A DNA stretch of 64,000 nucleotides, taken from an uncultured Eubacteriales bacterium (GTDB lineage: Bacteria; Bacillota; Clostridia; Oscillospirales; Acutalibacteraceae). The stretch lies in the NCBI GenBank assembly GCA_934630515.1, contig CAKTVV010000015.1, forward strand, positions 1-64,000, in the 5' to 3' direction. Shown in pieces: positions 9,275 to 17,610 of the stretch (positions are counted from its first letter, which is position 1; each line of letters begins with the position of its first letter). Under the pieces are notes generated by a model. It did not search any database and was not told the origin of the DNA. It worked only from the letters and a program-made list of their open reading frames with translations. The position numbers and the translations under genes were made by a program.

Positions 9275-9901
9275 ATGGAACCTTGTAAGGAAAAGCCGGT
9301 GTACGATTTTTTCAAACGGGTGTTTGATGTGATCCTGTCCGGCCTTGCGATCGTTGTGCTTTCCCCGCTGATGCTGGGACTTGCCATCGCTGTGCGCAGC
9401 GACGGCGGTCCGGCGATCTATTCCCAGAAGCGGGTGGGGAAGAACGGTAAGCACTTCCGTATCTACAAATTCCGCAGTATGTGCGTCAACGCCGACTCTC
9501 CCGAGATGCTTGCCAAGCTGGCAGCCATGAACGAGATGGACGGACCGGCGTTTAAGATCAAAAACGATCCCCGCATCACCAAGGTGGGACGGTTCATCCG
9601 CCGCACCAGTCTGGACGAGCTGCCCCAGCTGTTTAATATTTTCAAGGGCGACATGACCATCGTGGGTCCCCGCCCGCCGCTGGAGAGCGAGGTACGGCAG
9701 TATACCGACTATCAGCTGCAGCGCCTGCAGGTGAAGCAGGGACTGACCTGCTACTGGCAGTGCAGCGGGCGCAACAACATCAACTTTGACGAGTGGGTGG
9801 AGCTGGATCTCAAGTATATCCGGGAGCGCAGTCTCTGGACGGACATCAAGATCCTGTTCCGCACAATACCGGCGGTGTTGAGCGGCGACGGGGCGGAATA
9901 A
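9275..9901 (+). CDS. Bacterial sugar transferase (polyprenyl-phosphate glycosyl-1-phosphate transferase)
   Basis: A 208-residue monotopic phosphoglycosyl transferase. It probably moves a sugar-1-phosphate from a UDP-sugar to undecaprenyl phosphate, the first step of an exopolysaccharide or glycan unit. Visible family features: an N-terminal KRVFDVILSG start into one membrane helix (residues 10-40), the YKFRSM segment near 70, and the catalytic region ending DELPQLFNIFKGDMTIVGPRP (about 112-132). This is the short WecP/PglC-like form with no extra N-terminal helices. It starts at ATG after AGAAAGGGTGA and lies 67 nt behind the LCP gene, probably in one operon with it. Confidence 0.9.
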   Translation: MEPCKEKPVYDFFKRVFDVILSGLAIVVLSPLMLGLAIAVRSDGGPAIYSQKRVGKNGKHFRIYKFRSMCVNADSPEMLAKLAAMNEMDGPAFKIKNDPRITKVGRFIRRTSLDELPQLFNIFKGDMTIVGPRPPLESEVRQYTDYQLQRLQVKQGLTCYWQCSGRNNINFDEWVELDLKYIRERSLWTDIKILFRTIPAVLSGDGAE

Positions 9902-10197
9902 TTGCCGCCGCTGCCGCATATACCTGAAAGGATCCCGAGAGGATCCGCTCCGCCTGCCCGGCGGGCAGCGGAGAGCGCCTTGACGCTGTCCCCGCCGACC
10001 GGCGTTCCGGAGTCTTTGATGAAATGTCCGATGCGCCGGCATGGCGGATACGTCCCGCCGGCGCCGCAAGCCCGTACTGCGGCGGCGGGCAACACAGCAG
10101 CGGACAAGGTCGAGTGCGGCTTTCGTTTCGGCACATGGACGGATACGCATTCGACACACAGACGGATGAGCTATACAAGAAACAGGGGGTAGATCGG
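9902..10197 (+). other. 296-nt leader between sugar transferase and DUF4422 gene with strong inverted repeats
   Basis: No convincing gene is present. An imperfect 12-bp inverted repeat (9948-9973, CTCCGCCTGCCC with its partner) has no T-tract after it, so it is not a standard terminator. A GGATCC repeat precedes it. It could shape the leader of the next gene. Confidence 0.4.
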
Positions 10198-10977
10198 ATG
10201 AGCGTACGGGTGGTAATTGCGACCCACAAGCCGTGCGCCGTTCCGAGCGACCCCCTGTATCTGCCCTTATGCGTAGGGGTGGCGACGGCGGCGCCCACCG
10301 GCTTTGCCGGAGACGATACCGGCGAGAGCATCACCGAAAAAAACAGCACCTTCTGCGAGCTGACCGGGCTATACTGGGCGTGGAAGAACCTGCCCGATGA
10401 CTACATCGGACTGGTTCATTACCGCCGCTATTTCAGCACCCATCGCTGCTTCCGCTATCGTCGGGCGCTCCGGCAGGTGCTGACGCTGGAGCAGGCACAG
10501 TCTCTGCTGCAGGGGCGGGACGGGATCCTGCCCCGACCCCGCCGGTATTATATCGAGACCCTGTATTCCCACTATGCGCACACCAGCTATGAGGAGCCGC
10601 TGGCGGAGACCGGCCGGATCCTGCAGGAGCGGTATCCGGCGTATTATCCCGCCTTTCAGCGGCTGCACCGCCGCACGGCGGCGCATATGTTCAATATGAT
10701 GATCCTGCGGCGGGATCATCTGGATGCCTATTGCACCTGGCTGTTCGATATTTTGTTTGAGCTGGAGCAGCGGGTGGATACCACCGGCTATTCCAAGTTT
10801 CACGCACGGTTCTTCGGGCGGGTCAGCGAGCTGCTGCTGGATGTATGGCTGGAGCAGCACCCGCTGGATTGCGTCCAGCTGCCGGTGGTCAGCACCGTCC
10901 GCACCCCTTGGCTGCGGAAAGGCTGGGCGTTCCTCGCCGCTAAATTTGCCGGGCGGAAATATGAGGAGAGCTTTTGA
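10198..10977 (+). CDS. DUF4422 domain glycosyltransferase
   Basis: A 259-residue protein matching DUF4422, a family found in polysaccharide gene clusters and often annotated as glycosyltransferase. Signature segments are present: VVIATHKPC near the start, a mid-region GDDTGESITEKNSTFCELT, and YWAWKNLPDDYIGLVHYRRYF. The start is ATG at 10198 after CAGGGGG; the open frame upstream to 10024 has no ribosome site and no family similarity. Third gene of the envelope-polymer group, closed by a terminator at 11048. The donor and acceptor sugars cannot be read from the sequence. Confidence 0.8.
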   Translation: MSVRVVIATHKPCAVPSDPLYLPLCVGVATAAPTGFAGDDTGESITEKNSTFCELTGLYWAWKNLPDDYIGLVHYRRYFSTHRCFRYRRALRQVLTLEQAQSLLQGRDGILPRPRRYYIETLYSHYAHTSYEEPLAETGRILQERYPAYYPAFQRLHRRTAAHMFNMMILRRDHLDAYCTWLFDILFELEQRVDTTGYSKFHARFFGRVSELLLDVWLEQHPLDCVQLPVVSTVRTPWLRKGWAFLAAKFAGRKYEESF

Positions 10978-11047
10978 GTTCGTTATGCGCAGGGGCAAAC
11001 GGGAAAAACGGGGTGTTTTGACCGGACAAAGCACAATTAGTGCAGCG

Positions 11048-11079
11048 AAACCTTCGGCAAAGCCGGAGGTTTTTTATTG
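11048..11079 (+). terminator. Terminator after the DUF4422 gene
   Basis: AAACCTTCGGC and GCCGGAGGTTT pair over a short loop and run into TTTTTT. Confidence 0.85.
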
Positions 11080-11089
11080 TTAAAGAAAA

Positions 11090-11114
11090 CCCCCAACCGA
11101 AGCTCGGTTGGGGG
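11090..11114 (-). terminator. Terminator of the rpmH-rnpA-yidD-yidC-jag operon
   Basis: A perfect 11-bp stem (CCCCCAACCGA) with a 3-nt loop, followed on the minus strand by TTTTC. It lies just past the stop codon of the jag gene. Confidence 0.85.
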
Positions 11115-11123
11115 CATCCATTC

Positions 11124-12053
11124 TTACAGGTCGATCCGCCCGTACAGGGTGGCGTTTTCCTCCTTCTCCGACTCTGTGCGGGAGGGGGGAGTGGCGCCGT
11201 CTGCCGTGGGCAGGGGGTTGCTGCGGGAGATAAACTGCCGCACCGGACGATCCGGCGCTACGATCTCATGCTCCCGGCGGTCGCCCCGCTCGCTGCGGCC
11301 GCCATTGCGTCCATTGCCGCTCCGGCTGCGGTTTCCGTTACGGCTGCCGCCCCGGCGCTCGTCGGCACGTCCCTTATTGGGGTTATTATCGGAGGGGCCG
11401 ATCACCACATGCCGGTTAGGATCGGTGCCCACGCTCCAGGAGATCACGCCCTCCATATCCTGCACCGCCGTGTGAATGATGCGCCGCTCATACGGGTTCA
11501 TCGGCTCCAGCGAATGCTTCCGTCCGGTGCGGGCGGTCTGGGCACCCAGCCGCTTCGCCAGATTGACCAGCGCCTGCTCCCGCTTCTCCCGATAATTGCC
11601 GATATTCAGCGTTACCCGATAATAGCCGCTGCCTGCCCGGTTCGCCACCAGCCCGGTGAGGCACTGGAGCGCATCCAGCGTATCCCCCCGGCGGCCGATG
11701 ATGAAGCCCAGATTTTCTCCCTCCAGCAGGATCTCGCAGCCGTTCTCCGTCTCATGGACGGTGGCGGTGAACTCGCCGGCACCCATACCCGTGAGCACTG
11801 CCTCCAGATATGTTTTTGCCTTTTCCGCCGGAGAACCCGGCTCCAGCGGCTTACCCGCCGCAGCGGCAGCCGCCTCGGTCTCCGAAATACTGCCCTTTAC
11901 GATGGCAGGGGAGCCGCCGAACAGACCCAGCACCTTTTTGCTCGGCTCCTGCTGCACCTCAAAGGTCACGGCGCTTTCATCCACGCCCAGCTCCTGTGCA
12001 ATCAGCCGACGGGCCTCCTCCACGGTAGCCGCTTCTTTTATGATCTCTTTCAT
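11124..12053 (-). CDS. khpB: RNA-binding protein KhpB/Jag (Jag-N, KH, R3H) with RG-rich tail
   Basis: A 309-residue single-stranded nucleic-acid-binding protein that, with KhpA, controls cell elongation and division in Firmicutes. The Jag-N domain covers residues 1-52 (KKVLGLFG), the KH domain about 100-145 with its GRRG loop (120-123), and the R3H domain about 160-220 (MNPYERRIIHTAVQ). Residues 221-309 form an unusual Arg/Gly/Asn-rich tail that most homologues (about 200-250 residues) lack. Last gene of the ribosomal protein L34 operon, 25 nt after yidC, as in Bacillus and Streptococcus. Confidence 0.95.
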   Translation of the reverse strand: MKEIIKEAATVEEARRLIAQELGVDESAVTFEVQQEPSKKVLGLFGGSPAIVKGSISETEAAAAAAGKPLEPGSPAEKAKTYLEAVLTGMGAGEFTATVHETENGCEILLEGENLGFIIGRRGDTLDALQCLTGLVANRAGSGYYRVTLNIGNYREKREQALVNLAKRLGAQTARTGRKHSLEPMNPYERRIIHTAVQDMEGVISWSVGTDPNRHVVIGPSDNNPNKGRADERRGGSRNGNRSRSGNGRNGGRSERGDRREHEIVAPDRPVRQFISRSNPLPTADGATPPSRTESEKEENATLYGRIDL

Positions 12054-12078
12054 GGTCTGTCAATCCTTTCCGTACGCA

Positions 12079-13287
12079 TTATTCTTCGCCGGCGGGCGTA
12101 TCCTCCACCGGCTCCGACGGCACGGCGTCCGTCGGCTCCTCCGCCGGGGCGGGGGTATCCGCCGCCTTTTTCGGCGGACGCTTGCCCTCCTTGGCGGCTT
12201 TTTTCTCGTTTTCTTCCTTCTGCCAGGCGGCCTGCTCTGCCAGACGAGCCGCCTTCAGCCGTTCCTTATCCTCCGCTTTCTTGCGGCGGCGCTCGGCGTA
12301 TTCCACCTCCGCCTGCTCCCGTGCCTTGACGGGGTTATACATGGCGTTGAGCACCACTGTCTGCACCATCGCCAGCAGGTTGGAGAACACCCAGTACAGC
12401 GCCACACCGCCGGGCACGGTGAAGGCGATCACCAGCGAGAACAGGGGCATGGAATACATCATGCCCTTATTGGAGCAGCCGCCCGCCGCCTGCTGGCTCT
12501 GGGACATGGTGCTCTTGGAATAGCGCATGCTCAGCAGACTGGACAGCAGCGCCGCCACACCGGAGGCGATGGCGATGAGCCACAGCCAGTTGGGCTTGAT
12601 GCCGTCCTTATTGGGCATATCCAGCAGGGACACGCCGAAGATGCTGAATTCCTTTTTGGTATCCTGCAGCACCTGCAGGGTCTGATCGGCGGCAGCGGTC
12701 GCCTCGGTCTCGCTCTGCCCCGCCTCTACGGCCGCATCGATCAGCGCCGTGCGCATGGGCTGCTCGTATTCATCGGCATACTGGAGCAGATACAACTCCC
12801 GATAATAGGAATTCTCCTGAAACCGGGAGGTGATCTTCTTGGCTTCCTTCTCATCCTTGCCCTCGGTGAGCTGGGTCTCCACCGCCGTGACGCAGGTGGA
12901 GATCTGATCCGCCGTGATCTTTTTCGTCTGCACATAGGTCAGGGGCTTATAGATGACGGCGATGATGCTCATGAGCACCAGCATCTGCAGCAGCATAGGC
13001 AGGCAGCCGCCGGTCAGGCTCACGCCCTCCTTCTGGTACAGCTCCTGCTGCTTCTGCTGCAGCTTTTGCCGGTCGTTGGCATACTTTTTCTCCAGCCGTT
13101 CCAGCCGGGGGGCTAATTTTGCCCGATCCACCTGACTTTTCTGCTGCTTGATATTCAGCGGAAAGCACAGGAGTCGGATCAGCAGGGTAAACAGAAATAT
13201 CGCCACAAAATAGCTGGGCACCAGCTGATAGATCCATTGCAGCACATAACCCAGCGGCACGGCGAACAGGCCAAACAGCTTCATCAT
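12079..13287 (-). CDS. yidC: Membrane protein insertase YidC/OxaA
   Basis: A 402-residue insertase that moves membrane proteins into the lipid bilayer, alone or with SecYEG. Hydrophobic segments appear at about 5-45, 90-120, 205-230, 245-265 and 275-300. The conserved region around LLIRLLCFPL-NIKQQKS holds the Arg needed in the cytoplasm-open groove. A roughly 120-residue insert with a charged, periplasm-facing look lies between the second and third helices. The C-terminal tail is Lys/Glu/Ala-rich. The start follows GGAGG with a 9-nt gap. No lipobox Cys is visible at the N-terminus, unlike Bacillus SpoIIIJ. Confidence 0.95.
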   Translation of the reverse strand: MMKLFGLFAVPLGYVLQWIYQLVPSYFVAIFLFTLLIRLLCFPLNIKQQKSQVDRAKLAPRLERLEKKYANDRQKLQQKQQELYQKEGVSLTGGCLPMLLQMLVLMSIIAVIYKPLTYVQTKKITADQISTCVTAVETQLTEGKDEKEAKKITSRFQENSYYRELYLLQYADEYEQPMRTALIDAAVEAGQSETEATAAADQTLQVLQDTKKEFSIFGVSLLDMPNKDGIKPNWLWLIAIASGVAALLSSLLSMRYSKSTMSQSQQAAGGCSNKGMMYSMPLFSLVIAFTVPGGVALYWVFSNLLAMVQTVVLNAMYNPVKAREQAEVEYAERRRKKAEDKERLKAARLAEQAAWQKEENEKKAAKEGKRPPKKAADTPAPAEEPTDAVPSEPVEDTPAGEE

Positions 13288-13314
13288 GGCAAGCGGCCTC
13301 CTTTACGGTCACAG

Positions 13315-13590
13315 TCATTTCTTTCCCCGGCGCCCTTTTCCGGGCCAAGGGATGCGGGCGGGGACGGGATCATACCCGCCCCGGCACAGGGGGTTGCAGC
13401 GCAATATGCGCCACAGGGTCAGGCCGGTGCCTATCCAGATGCCGTAGCGCTGATACGCTTCCACGGCATAAGCCGAGCAGGTGGGCGAAAAACGGCAGAC
13501 CGGCGGGGTATTGGCGGAATGTCTCTGATAGAGACGGATCAAGGCGATGGGGATACGGCGGGGGGAGAACCGCCGGGGTGCGTCACTCAT
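13315..13590 (-). CDS. yidD: Membrane protein insertion efficiency factor YidD
   Basis: A 91-residue small protein of the YidD family, which helps YidC insert membrane proteins. It shows the family core IRLYQRH followed by the Cys-containing CRFSPTCSAYAVEAYQRYG and the closing RILRCNPLCRGGYDPVP. It overlaps the 3' end of rnpA by 8 nt, the normal arrangement, implying translational coupling. Confidence 0.95.
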   Translation of the reverse strand: MSDAPRRFSPRRIPIALIRLYQRHSANTPPVCRFSPTCSAYAVEAYQRYGIWIGTGLTLWRILRCNPLCRGGYDPVPARIPWPGKGRRGKK

Positions 13591-13921
13591 GGGACAGCAC
13601 TCCCAGTGCGTTCAGCTGCTGCTCCATAATAGGCTGCAGCTGGGTGCTTTTCATCGAAAGCAGGCGGCTCCGTGCCACAAACACGATGTCATAGCCCCCC
13701 ACCCGGGGACACAGGGGGCGGAACGCCGCCCGAATGACCCGGCGGCAGCGGCTGCGCTCTACGGCGCCGCCCAGCTTCTTTCCGGTGGTGATGCCCACCC
13801 GGGGATAGCCCAGGCGGTTCTTCCGCACATAGGTCACCAGCGCCGGATGCACCTGGGAACGCCCGTGGTAATACAGCGTGCGAAACTCCTTATTCTCCCG
13901 CAGCGATGCAAACGCCGGCAT
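13583..13921 (-). CDS. rnpA: Ribonuclease P protein component
   Basis: A 112-residue basic protein that assists the RNase P RNA in removing tRNA 5' leaders. The RNR-type signature is present as GGAVERSRCRRVIRAAFR (residues 50-67). The length is normal for the family. It lies between rpmH and yidD, the usual Firmicutes order, and is separated from rpmH by a short hairpin with a T-tract that may lower its expression relative to the ribosomal protein. Confidence 0.95.
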   Translation of the reverse strand: MPAFASLRENKEFRTLYYHGRSQVHPALVTYVRKNRLGYPRVGITTGKKLGGAVERSRCRRVIRAAFRPLCPRVGGYDIVFVARSRLLSMKSTQLQPIMEQQLNALGVLSHE

Positions 13922-13960
13922 TCCGTCGCCCCCTTATCTCCGATCGGTTTCCGTCATAAG

Positions 13961-13986
13961 AAAAAAAGCCACTTGAAACAGTGGCT
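13961..13986 (-). terminator. Intraoperonic terminator/attenuator between rpmH and rnpA
   Basis: On the minus strand AGCCACT and AGTGGCT pair over a 6-nt loop and run into six or seven T residues. It lies directly after rpmH and before rnpA, so it probably sets a higher level of L34 than of RnpA. Confidence 0.75.
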
Positions 13987-13991
13987 CATTT

Positions 13992-14126
13992 TCAGTAGGA
14001 CAGACGGGCTCTACCCTTTGCTCTGCGGCGAGCCAGAACCTTACGACCGTTGGCGGTCGCCATTCTCTTGCGGAAGCCATGCTCCATCTTGCGATGACGC
14101 TTCTTGGGCTGATAGGTACGGAACAT
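13992..14126 (-). CDS. rpmH: 50S ribosomal protein L34
   Basis: A 44-residue, highly basic protein starting MFRTYQPKKRHRK and ending GRARLSY, the standard L34 sequence. It is too short for usual ORF cutoffs. The start follows AAAGGAGGGG with a good gap. First gene of the rpmH-rnpA-yidD-yidC-jag operon, divergent from dnaA. Confidence 0.97.
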   Translation of the reverse strand: MFRTYQPKKRHRKMEHGFRKRMATANGRKVLARRRAKGRARLSY

Positions 14127-14199
14127 CCCATGCCCCTCCTTTCACTCTCTGGTCTGCTGTCCGGCGTCTGATACGCACAGACAGCCCTAGCAATGATCT

Positions 14200-14229
14200 A
14201 TTATATACCAGACCGGGGAAAAAAGTCAA
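14200..14229 (-). promoter_or_regulatory. Promoter of the rpmH operon
   Basis: On the minus strand TTGACT, an 18-nt spacer and TATAAT. The start codon is 74 nt downstream. Confidence 0.8.
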
Positions 14230-14424
14230 GATAATTTTACAGACAAGCCGTGTTTTTTCCGTGGTTTTTGTGTTTTTCTTCCCGTCTTGTGGTTTCGGTA
14301 CGCCGGATGCCCCATATCTTGTGTTCTACAACGGCGTTTGCGGGGCGATAAATGCCCCATTCCGGCGTTTTCGGAGAAAAGGAGACTTTTTTTCCCGGAG
14401 AGACGAAAAAACGGCGAAAAATCG

Positions 14425-14453
14425 TTGAAAAAAACCGCTGAATATGCTATAAT
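14425..14453 (+). promoter_or_regulatory. Promoter of dnaA
   Basis: TTGAAA, a 17-nt spacer and a perfect TATAAT lie 104 nt before the dnaA start. The remaining divergent rpmH-dnaA gap (14127-14556) has no DnaA box close to TTWTCCACA, so the origin elements are not here. Confidence 0.85.
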
Positions 14454-14556
14454 GAAATTGTGGGCGTCTGGCTTTTTTTGCCCGCAATTTTGATTTTATT
14501 CGCCGCCGACGGGGCGGCAGTACATAGAAAACGGGCAGAGGAGACAGAAAAGCGCT

Positions 14557-15888
14557 ATGGAGTCGATCAACGAGGTATGGGAAAAGGTACTGGAGATCAT
14601 GCAGCAGTCCGGCATCAGCCAGACTGCCTTTGATGTATGGATCAAAAACATCGAGCCCCAAGGCATCCGGGATGGAGAGATCGTGGTGTGCGTCAACACC
14701 GATTTCATGAAAAAGACGCTGGAGGACAACTACGCCGGCAAGCTCCGCTCGGCGGTGCAGACGGCGCTGGGGATCCCGCTGGGGCTGCGCATCGTCAGCC
14801 GGGAAAGCGCCCCGGCTGCCAGCACGCCGGCGGCGGCGCCCATTCAGGGAAACGGCTATCCCTCCGGCAACGCCGACGAGGAATACACCTTTGATAACTT
14901 CGTGGTAGGCTCCTCCAACAAGTTTGCTCATGCCGCCTCGCAGGCGGTGGCCAGCAAGCCGGCGGGGCTGTATAACCCGCTGTTCATTTACGGCGGCTCC
15001 GGGCTGGGCAAGACCCACCTGCTGTGCGCCATCTGCAAGGAGATCCAGAAGAACAATCCCCAGGCGCAGATCCTCTATACCAAGGGCGAGACCATGACCA
15101 ACGAGCTGATCGAAGCCATCAAGACCGGTACCACGGCGGATTTCCACGCCAAATACCGGCAGGTGGACATTCTGTTGGTGGACGACATTCAGTTCATCAG
15201 CGGCAAGACCAGCACACAGGAGGAGTTTTTCCACACCTTTGAGACCCTCCATTCCAGCGGCAAGCAGATCGTGCTCACCAGCGACCGTCCCCCCCGGGAG
15301 ATCGCCACGCTGGAGGAGCGGCTGCGCTCCCGGTTTGAGATGGGTCTGCTGGCGGACATTCAGCCGCCGGATCTGGAGACCCGCATCGCCATCATTCGCC
15401 GCAAGGCGCAGGTGCTGGAGCTGCCGCTGCAGGACGATGTGGCGGAGTACATCGCCAACCAGCTGAAAAGCAACGTCCGGCAGCTGGAGGGGGTCGTCAA
15501 GCGCATGCGGGCGCAGTATATGCTCAATAACGAGCAGCCCAACATGATCACCGCCCAGAACGCCATCCGGGATATCCGCAACGACAACCAGCCGGTGCCC
15601 ATCACCGTGGAGCGGATCATCACCGAGGTCGCCCGTGCCATGGGGGTGCAGCCGGAGGATATCCGCTCCGGCAAGCATTCCGCTCCTATCTCCCGGGCAC
15701 GGCAGGTGGCGGCGTATGTGGTGCGGGATATCACCAATCTGCCGATGAAATCCATCGGCGCCGAGTTCGGCGGACGGGATCATTCCACCATCGTCTACGC
15801 TATCCAAAAGGTGGAGACCCAGATGGCGCAGGACGCCTCCTTCAAGCACACCGTGACGGATATTATCAAAAATATCAGCGAGCGCTGA
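14557..15888 (+). CDS. dnaA: Chromosomal replication initiator DnaA
   Basis: A 443-residue AAA+ protein that binds DnaA boxes and melts the origin. Domain I covers residues 1-80, a short linker about 80-110, the ATPase domain about 112-330 with Walker A GGSGLGKT (146-153) and Walker B LLVDDIQF (about 206-213), and the DNA-binding domain IV ends with the signature GGRDHSTIVYAI near 408-419. The start follows GAGGAG. It precedes the oriC region and dnaN. Confidence 0.98.
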   Translation: MESINEVWEKVLEIMQQSGISQTAFDVWIKNIEPQGIRDGEIVVCVNTDFMKKTLEDNYAGKLRSAVQTALGIPLGLRIVSRESAPAASTPAAAPIQGNGYPSGNADEEYTFDNFVVGSSNKFAHAASQAVASKPAGLYNPLFIYGGSGLGKTHLLCAICKEIQKNNPQAQILYTKGETMTNELIEAIKTGTTADFHAKYRQVDILLVDDIQFISGKTSTQEEFFHTFETLHSSGKQIVLTSDRPPREIATLEERLRSRFEMGLLADIQPPDLETRIAIIRRKAQVLELPLQDDVAEYIANQLKSNVRQLEGVVKRMRAQYMLNNEQPNMITAQNAIRDIRNDNQPVPITVERIITEVARAMGVQPEDIRSGKHSAPISRARQVAAYVVRDITNLPMKSIGAEFGGRDHSTIVYAIQKVETQMAQDASFKHTVTDIIKNISER

Positions 15889-16282
15889 CCGGTGCTGCCG
15901 ATCAAAAACAGGGGTGGAGACCCTTTTATATATAGTATTCCTTATTTATAAGGGTTTTTGGCGTGATCGGATTGCTCCGTTCACCGCTTTCCACCGGGTA
16001 ATCACCGGCTGTCCTCCACTTTTCAACATAGCTGTGTGGAAATTGTGGAAAACCGAATTTTCACATCCTTTTCCACAATCCACCGCACCCTTTCCACCAA
16101 CCGGTGGAAGTGCGCCGAACCGGTCACATCCTTCCCCCGGCTTCCACCAAACGGTTCGCCCCGGCGGGGGAGAAAAATTCCAGTGTTTTCCGGGGATAAA
16201 CCCGGTTTTCCACAAAATCACAGCCCCTAATACTACTACTACACAAATTATATTTATTTTACTAATAAAGGTGGGTCTAACC
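15889..16282 (+). other. oriC: DnaA-box cluster, DnaA-trios and unwinding region between dnaA and dnaN
   Basis: This gene-free 394-nt region has the layout of a bacterial basal unwinding system. DnaA-box-like sites: 16035-16043 (TGTGGAAAT), 16044-16052 (TGTGGAAAA), 16069-16077 and 16206-16214 (TTTTCCACA). Related TTTCCACC words occur at 15987, 16090, 16103 (reverse) and 16141. The last box is followed after 12 nt by CTAATACTACTACTAC (16227-16242), matching the DnaA-trio element, and then by an AT-only-like stretch to about 16268. The boxes are TTTTCCACA rather than TTATCCACA. Confidence 0.85.
16206..16268 (+). promoter_or_regulatory. Basal origin unwinding element (DnaA box + DnaA-trios + AT-rich DUE)
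   Basis: TTTTCCACA (16206-16214), spacer, five to six CTA/ATA trinucleotides (16227-16242), then AAATTATATTTATTTTACTA. In Bacillus subtilis the same order guides DnaA filaments onto one strand during melting. The site ends 15 nt before the dnaN start. Confidence 0.8.
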
Positions 16283-17386
16283 ATGAACATTCAATGCGAC
16301 AAGCAGGAACTGATCGAAGCGGTGGGCAACGCCCAGCGGGCCGTCGCCACGAAAGCCTCTCTACCGGCGCTGGAGGGTATCCTGCTGCGGGCACAGGGGT
16401 CTACGCTGTTTCTGGCGGGCTTCGATATGGAGCTGGGCATCACCACCACCATCGAGGCACAGGTGCAGCAGCCCGGCGAGCTGGTGCTGCCCGCCCGGAT
16501 GTTCGGTGACATCGTGCGGAAGATGCCCGGCGACCGGATCACCCTCTCCGCTGACGACAAATTCAACACCGTGATCCGCAGCGAGGTGACGGAGTTTTCC
16601 ATCATGGGCATTACGGCGGCGGATTATCCGGCTATTCCCACCGTGGAGGAGGGCATCAGCCTGTCGCTGACTCAGGATGTGCTGAAGGGCATGGTGCGGC
16701 AGACCATCTTCTCCGTGGCGGCGCCCAACAACCCCCGTCCCATCTACACCGGCACCCGGTTCGAGGTGACCCCGGATCAGCTGCGGCTGGTGAGCATGGA
16801 CGGCTATCGGCTGGCGATGCGCAGCGAGCCGGTGCAGACCGATGAAACCGTCAACTTTGTGGTGCCGGGCAAGGCACTGCAGGAAATCCTCAAGCTTCTC
16901 AAGGACGAGGATAAGCCCTGCAGCCTGATCATCGGGCGGAGGCACATCATTTTCGAGATCGACGGCTATGCGGTGATCTCCCGGCTGCTGGAGGGAGAAT
17001 TCATCGACTATCAGAAGATCATCTCCCAAGAGGACGCCGCCACCACGGTGCTGGTGAATACCCGCAGCATGATGGATGCCGTGGATCGGGTGTCGCTGGT
17101 CATCAACGATCGGCTGCAGACCCCCATGATCTGCGAATTCCGGGATCAGTCGGTGTACATCTCCTGTTCCACCCCCTTGGGCAAAGCCAATGACTGCATC
17201 CCCGCCCGCATCAGCGGCAACGAGGAGACCATGGGCTTCAATTCCCGCTATCTGCTGGACGCGCTGAAAAACAGCGAGACCGACGAGGTGCGCATCGAAC
17301 TGAACAGCTCTCTGAAGCCGATGAAAATATTTCCGAAGGAGGGCAGCAGCTTCCTGTTCCTTGTGCTGCCGGTGAGATTGAAATAA
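16283..17386 (+). CDS. dnaN: DNA polymerase III beta sliding clamp
   Basis: A 367-residue clamp that holds DNA polymerase on the template. The start chosen is the ATG (MNIQCDKQEL) after AAAGGTGG; the frame is open upstream through oriC but that part is not protein-like. Three tandem clamp domains are expected of this length, and the C-terminus ends LFLVLPVRLK, the typical ending near the peptide-binding cleft. The stop codon overlaps the start of the next gene (TAATG). Confidence 0.97.
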   Translation: MNIQCDKQELIEAVGNAQRAVATKASLPALEGILLRAQGSTLFLAGFDMELGITTTIEAQVQQPGELVLPARMFGDIVRKMPGDRITLSADDKFNTVIRSEVTEFSIMGITAADYPAIPTVEEGISLSLTQDVLKGMVRQTIFSVAAPNNPRPIYTGTRFEVTPDQLRLVSMDGYRLAMRSEPVQTDETVNFVVPGKALQEILKLLKDEDKPCSLIIGRRHIIFEIDGYAVISRLLEGEFIDYQKIISQEDAATTVLVNTRSMMDAVDRVSLVINDRLQTPMICEFRDQSVYISCSTPLGKANDCIPARISGNEETMGFNSRYLLDALKNSETDEVRIELNSSLKPMKIFPKEGSSFLFLVLPVRLK

Positions 17387-17610
17387 TGAAGACTATGCAC
17401 TTCACTTTAGAGACGGAGTTCATCCGGCTGGACGATCTGCTGAAACGCACCGGCTGCGTCGCCACCGGCGGGCAGGCCAAGGTGCTGATCCAGAGCGGAC
17501 ATGTGCAGCTGGACGGCGCCCCCTGCACCATGCGGGGCAAAAAGCTGCGGGGCGGGGAGACCGTGACCCTGCCGGATACCGGCGAGGAGATCGTCGTTGC
17601 TCGTCCGTAG
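17386..17610 (+). CDS. yaaA: S4-domain RNA-binding protein YaaA
   Basis: A 74-residue protein consisting of one S4 RNA-binding domain (IRLDDLLKRTG, then GQAKVLIQSGHVQLDG). It is conserved between dnaN and recF in Firmicutes and takes part in 50S ribosome maturation (RlbA in Bacillus). Its start overlaps the dnaN stop by one base and its end overlaps recF by 14 nt, so the three are translationally linked. Confidence 0.92.
   Translation: MKTMHFTLETEFIRLDDLLKRTGCVATGGQAKVLIQSGHVQLDGAPCTMRGKKLRGGETVTLPDTGEEIVVARP

Noticed and set aside
10165..10185. Sequence coding TDELYKK, like the end of GFP
   Set aside because: Only a five-residue coincidence (DELYK) in a non-coding stretch with different codons; no other vector-like sequence is present.
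14127..14556. Origin elements between rpmH and dnaA
   Set aside because: Promoters account for the region; no TTWTCCACA-like box was found.
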